From Nostocoides sp. (GTDB lineage Bacteria > Actinomycetota > Actinomycetes > Actinomycetales > Dermatophilaceae): a stretch of 64,000 bases of DNA. The notes beneath the pieces were generated by a model. That model was not told where the DNA came from, did not search any database, and saw only the letters and a list, made by a program, of their open reading frames with translations. The DNA lies in the NCBI GenBank assembly GCA_016702415.1, contig JADJEA010000029.1, forward strand, positions 62,001-126,000, read 5' to 3'. Made by a program: the position numbers and the translations under genes. Below, in pieces: positions 61,228 to 64,000 of this stretch; position 1 is the first letter of the stretch; each line of letters starts with the position of its first letter.

Positions 61228-61812
61228 ATGAACGCACTCACCGAGGACGGCGTCCGGCGCCTGGGCCGCGACCCGGAGGCCCTGGAGGAGTTCTATCGCG
61301 CCCACGTGCGCGACATCGAACGCTTCATCGCCCGCCGGGTGGCCGACCCGCACGAGGCGGCCGATCTGACCGCCGACGTGTTCGTCGCCCTCATCACCCA
61401 CAGCGCCGACTACCGGGCCGACCGCGGATCGCCGCTGGGCTGGGCGTACGGGATCGCGCGGCATACGGTCGCCGAGCACCGGCGCCAGGCGGCCCGGTCG
61501 CTGCGGCTCACCGCACGGATCTCCGGACGGGCCCTCCTCGACGCGGATTCCCTTGTGCGCGTGGAGGAACGCCTCGACGCCGAGCGTTCGGCCCGCAGCC
61601 TGTATGCCGCCCTCGACACTCTCCCCGCCGCCGACCGGGCGGTCGTCGAACTCGTCGCTCTCGACGGGTTGACGGTCGCGGACGCGGCCCTCGTGCTGGG
61701 GGTGAAGCCGGTCACCGCGCGGGTCCGGCTGCACCGGGCCCGGCGCAAGATCACCACCCACCTCGGCGACGGCATACCCGCCGCCCCTGCACTCCTGGAG
61801 GTCCAGCAATGA
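61228..61812 (+). CDS. ECF-type RNA polymerase sigma factor
   Basis: 194 residues. Region 2 (LEEFYRAHVRDIERFIARRV, DLTADVFVALITHSADYRAD) and region 4 (LPAADRAVVELVALDGLTVA, VKPVTARVRLHRARRKITTHL) are clear. It directs a small regulon in response to a signal held by the partner encoded next. Stop overlaps the next start by ATGA. A group-specific assignment is not possible by eye. Confidence 0.9.
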   Translation: MNALTEDGVRRLGRDPEALEEFYRAHVRDIERFIARRVADPHEAADLTADVFVALITHSADYRADRGSPLGWAYGIARHTVAEHRRQAARSLRLTARISGRALLDADSLVRVEERLDAERSARSLYAALDTLPAADRAVVELVALDGLTVADAALVLGVKPVTARVRLHRARRKITTHLGDGIPAAPALLEVQQ

Positions 61813-62552
61813 CCACCCCACCCCGCGAGGAGCCGCTCGACGGCTTCGAACGCGCCCTGCTCACCCAACTCAAGGACGTCGCGGCCGCGCAGGGGGCGGC
61901 CGCCCGTTCCGCCGCCGCCGACTCCGGCCGTATGCCGCATCCCTCCCCCGCGGTCCGGTCGCCGCTGCGTCGTCCCGCGGTCCGGCTCGCCGCCGCAGCG
62001 GCCGCCGTCGCTGCCGGGGTCGGCGGCTACCTCCTCTCCCCGGCCGGCTCGAGCCCCGCCTTCGCGGTGACCACGGATGCCGGGGGCGATGTCACCGTCC
62101 AGGTCAATCGACTGGAGGGCGCGGACGCGCTGGAGAAGGCGTTGGCGGACAAGGGCATCCATGCGGACGTCAGCTTCCCGTCGAAGGGGATGCACTGCCG
62201 CGACGGGCGGTTCACCGACGCCGGTGCCCCGAGCACGCAGCCCGGTCACCGCGTCGTCATGTCTGCCGAGACATCGAGATCCGGCGGGCAGACGATCACC
62301 ATCCCCAAGTCGGCGGTCGGGCCGGGCCAGACCCTGGTGCTGGAGTCGATGTGGCCCACCCCGGACATCTGGGCCATGCGGGTCGGCATCACCGACGGCG
62401 CCGTCAGCCCTTGTGTGGAGGAGGCGTTCGTGTCCCCGCCGGGGATGCGAGAGCAGCCACCGCCCGGCGGCCCCGGGACGACCGGAAGCGCGACGCAGAC
62501 CAATGGTCAGCCCAGCTCAGTCACCCGAGGCCAAGCCTCGACGCAGAAGTGA
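61809..62552 (+). CDS. Membrane protein, likely regulator of the adjacent sigma factor
   Basis: 247 residues: an N-terminal cytoplasmic part (about 1-60), a transmembrane helix (VRLAAAAAAVAAGVGGYLL), and an exterior domain with two cysteines (MHCRDGRF and VSPCVEEAF) that could form a disulfide, then a Pro/Gly/Gln-rich tail. It lacks the HxxxCxxC zinc motif of ZAS anti-sigma factors. Gene order and overlap (ATGA) with the sigma gene make it the likely anti-sigma or sensor. Confidence 0.72.
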   Translation: MTTPPREEPLDGFERALLTQLKDVAAAQGAAARSAAADSGRMPHPSPAVRSPLRRPAVRLAAAAAAVAAGVGGYLLSPAGSSPAFAVTTDAGGDVTVQVNRLEGADALEKALADKGIHADVSFPSKGMHCRDGRFTDAGAPSTQPGHRVVMSAETSRSGGQTITIPKSAVGPGQTLVLESMWPTPDIWAMRVGITDGAVSPCVEEAFVSPPGMREQPPPGGPGTTGSATQTNGQPSSVTRGQASTQK

Positions 62553-62601
62553 CCACCTGACAGGAGGAGCTTCGGACGCCGAAGGCGGGCATAGTGGGCG
62601 A

Positions 62602-63036
62602 ATGGCCGACTACACCGAGCACGAGCACGACACCATTCGCACCGCCGCCTTCGGCGCCATCGCCTTGGTCTCCAAGGCGGATCCGGGATTCTTTGCGGCG
62701 TTCAAGGAGTCCATGGCTGGGTCCAAGGCTCTCGCCGCGGCTCCGGAGGCAGTCAAGGATCTGTTGAAGGCCGGGGGGTTCCCGACGCCGCCGCGTGGCA
62801 GCGCCGAGGAGATCGAGCGCCAGATCCTGGACGGGCTGCGCCAGGCCGTCCAGACCATCGCGGCCAAGGATGCGGCTGCGGCTGCTGGGTTCCGCGACGT
62901 CATCCTCTCTGCGTGTGACGCGGTCGCAACGGCGAGCAAGGGTGTCTCCGCCGAGGAGAGCGCGGTCATCGCGAAGGTGCGCGACGCCCTCGGCGGCGCC
63001 GGCGGCCCGGCCCAACCGAGCGACGCCCCCGCCTGA
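62602..63036 (+). CDS. Conserved hypothetical protein, helical
   Basis: 144 residues, all helical: MADYTEHEHDTIRTAAFGAI, PGFFAAFKESMAGSKALAAA, EEIERQILDGLRQAVQTIAA, ASKGVSAEESAVIAKVRDAL. No known domain recognised. ATG 62602 is preceded by GGGCGA. It lies 49 bases after the sigma operon and eight bases before the convergent LigB-like gene. Function unknown. Confidence 0.65.
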   Translation: MADYTEHEHDTIRTAAFGAIALVSKADPGFFAAFKESMAGSKALAAAPEAVKDLLKAGGFPTPPRGSAEEIERQILDGLRQAVQTIAAKDAAAAAGFRDVILSACDAVATASKGVSAEESAVIAKVRDALGGAGGPAQPSDAPA

Positions 63037-63043
63037 TCGGGCG

Positions 63044-63715
63044 CTACCGCGTCCAGCGGGCGAGAAGGTACTCCACGCCATACGGATCGTCGCGCCACAT
63101 GACCTCGGCGGTGGCGACACCATCGGGGAAGCAGCGCCCCAGCACCTGGAACGCAGCCCGGCCGGTGCACCACAGCTCTTCGGCGACAACGGCATCGAGT
63201 GCGGCCAGCGCCTGGATGTCACCCTCGGCGAGGGCCCGACGCACCTCCTCGTCGAAGTGCTCCGCACGCGGGTCATAGAACCCGGGAGCCTTCTCCGTGC
63301 GAGTCGCCGACCCATCGGCCGGGACCAGGAGGACGGCACGCCCCGGCAACGCCCGCACCCGCGCGGCAGCATGCTCCACCTCGACCGGGGTGGCATCGAC
63401 TTCCACGGTGATCTCGGTGACCGCGCCGCGCCATGCCGCCTCCTCGAGGAGCACCCGCGCGATCCGAACCCCCGCAGCCCCTTTGGTATGCCGCGGCGCC
63501 CGCTCCGCCCCGGCGACCACCACGACTCGTGCGAGTCCGCCGTCGTCCGGACCGTCGTCACCCAGGGCGTCCCGGCGCGGCGAACTCGCCACCTCGAGGA
63601 GGTCGCGCAGCGCTGCGGCACTGCGCGCCCGGAGCGCGGCACCGGGGTCGGTCTGACCGGCATACTCGGGCAGTTGCAGCAAGGCCCCCGGGACCACGAG
63701 CGCGCCGGCGATCAC
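63044..63715 (-). CDS. LigB-like class III extradiol dioxygenase-family protein
   Basis: 223 residues. ALVVPGALLQLPEYAGQTDP begins it, a nucleotide-fold-like VVVVAGAERAPRHTKGAAG follows, and GFYDPRAEHFDEEVRRALAE lies in the C-terminal half. The fold resembles LigB and AmmeMemoRadiSam-B proteins, but the usual catalytic histidine set is not clearly complete. GTG 63713-63715 overlaps the folP stop (GTGA), so it is translated with folP. Function unknown. Confidence 0.72.
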   Translation of the reverse strand: MIAGALVVPGALLQLPEYAGQTDPGAALRARSAAALRDLLEVASSPRRDALGDDGPDDGGLARVVVVAGAERAPRHTKGAAGVRIARVLLEEAAWRGAVTEITVEVDATPVEVEHAAARVRALPGRAVLLVPADGSATRTEKAPGFYDPRAEHFDEEVRRALAEGDIQALAALDAVVAEELWCTGRAAFQVLGRCFPDGVATAEVMWRDDPYGVEYLLARWTR

Positions 63716-64000
63716 TGCAGTCCTCGGGTCGTGGCGGCCGGACGCCGCTGTCCCGCAATGGTGCTCACCATGTCGAGGACCTGACGGGTCTCGGCGACCT
63801 CGTGCACCCGGAAGACCTGGGCGCCGAGCCAGCTCGACACCGCCGTCGTCGCCAGCGTCCCCACGAGCCGCTCGCCGACCGGCTTGTCGAGACTCTCCCC
63901 CACGAAATCCTTGTTGGACAACGACACCAGCACCGGCCACCCCGTCGCGACGAGTTCGCCCAAGCGGCGGGTGGCTTCGAGCGAATGCCAGGTGTTCTTG
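63712..64000 (-). CDS. folP: Dihydropteroate synthase, C-terminal part (5' end beyond window)
   Basis: Joins dihydropterin pyrophosphate and p-aminobenzoate in folate synthesis. Visible are the last 95 residues: KNTWHSLEATRRLGELVATG, then PVLVSLSNKDFVGESLDKPV, AVSSWLGAQVFRVHEV and a C-terminal tail. The SNKDF(V/I)GE segment and RVHEV are conserved near the end of DHPS. The frame continues past the right edge. Whether it is FolP1 or a FolP2-type paralogue cannot be decided. Confidence 0.85.
   Translation of the reverse strand, partial: KNTWHSLEATRRLGELVATGWPVLVSLSNKDFVGESLDKPVGERLVGTLATTAVSSWLGAQVFRVHEVAETRQVLDMVSTIAGQRRPAATTRGLQ

Larger units (their letters stand above)
1..64000. repeat. Highly iterated octamer CGGCATAC / GTATGCCG, dispersed
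   Basis: Seen by reading the whole window: the 7-base core occurs about 97 times on the + strand text (50 as GGCATAC, 47 as GTATGCC), and nearly all copies extend to the octamer CGGCATAC or its complement. That is about one per 660 bases, spread evenly, with no orientation bias. At roughly 70% GC about 6-8 copies of the 7-mer would be expected. Most copies are inside genes (read as Ala-Tyr, Tyr-Ala, Gly-Ile-Pro or Gly/Arg-Met-Pro), but others are intergenic (about 8368, 44405, 44475, 49503) or in pseudogenes (about 40069, 40098, 40424, 41229). It resembles iterated motifs such as cyanobacterial HIP1 or DNA uptake sequences in density; its function here is unknown. Confidence 0.85.

Noticed and set aside
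1..64000. The octamer as an FtsK KOPS or AIMS-type polar sequence
   Set aside because: Both orientations occur equally (50 against 47) along one window, with no strand bias.

Overview
The window is high-GC DNA with actinobacterial gene content: GuaB1-type IMP dehydrogenase-related protein, a maleylpyruvate-isomerase/mycothiol-fold enzyme, a LytR C-terminal domain protein, a YtrA-like GntR regulator, a HerA-like DUF853 ATPase and a sunset-domain protein. GTG starts and ATGA/GTGA start-stop overlaps are common. The best guess is a member of Micrococcales near Intrasporangiaceae/Dermatophilaceae; this is an inference from gene content, not a database match. Almost all of the window is coding and no gene-free stretch exceeds about 300 bases. 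I saw no insertion sequence, prophage, rRNA or CRISPR array.

Layout. 1-8.1 kb: reductive pyrimidine/beta-alanine catabolism, transcribed leftwards (semialdehyde dehydrogenase, aminotransferase, PreT, PreA, NCS1 permease cut by the left edge), with a divergent MocR regulator. 8.1-15.4 kb: tRNA-Ser, propionyl-CoA synthetase, AEC transporter, zinc-ribbon protein, HerA-like ATPase, LytR_C protein, TetR. 15.5-27.8 kb: a surface-glycan-like block of large glycosyltransferases (GT-B, GT-A, and a GT-A/GT-B fusion), a PIG-L deacetylase, a GNAT acetyltransferase and a BioF2-type acyltransferase that carries a degenerate PIG-L-like domain. 27.8-33.6 kb: AraC with a divergent phytanoyl-CoA dioxygenase-type oxygenase, tRNA-Ser, tadA, upp, PH-domain protein, amino acid permease. 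33.7-38.3 kb: pntAB and a GntR/DUF1648 operon. 38.3-44.7 kb: carboxylesterase, then a decay zone with broken selO, thioesterase and HTH regulator genes, then cupin and pirin. 44.9-47.5 kb: a membrane-anchored 14-residue-repeat Gly/Ala/Asp protein. 47.7-64 kb: mostly housekeeping (tRNA-Lys, HAD, DUF445, GuaB1, PLP enzyme, SDR, PHP protein, tRNA-Glu/Asp/Phe, SulP transporter, DUF5060 glycosidase, ECF sigma operon, LigB-like protein, folP cut by the right edge).

Three signals run across gene boundaries. (1) The octamer CGGCATAC/GTATGCCG is hugely over-represented: by eye I counted 97 copies of its 7-base core GGCATAC/GTATGCC (50 and 47 by orientation), against about 6-8 expected, in genes, intergenic DNA and pseudogenes. 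It even forces the rare Ile codon ATA. (2) A palindromic intergenic repeat with core CTTGAGCACGCC occurs at two loci (14.6 and 33.6 kb), and at one it forms the tail of a TetR reading frame. (3) Five otherwise well-preserved genes contain six single-base deletions, all but one clearly in short G/C runs, which looks more like base-calling error than biology; the selO/thioesterase zone, in contrast, has real large deletions.
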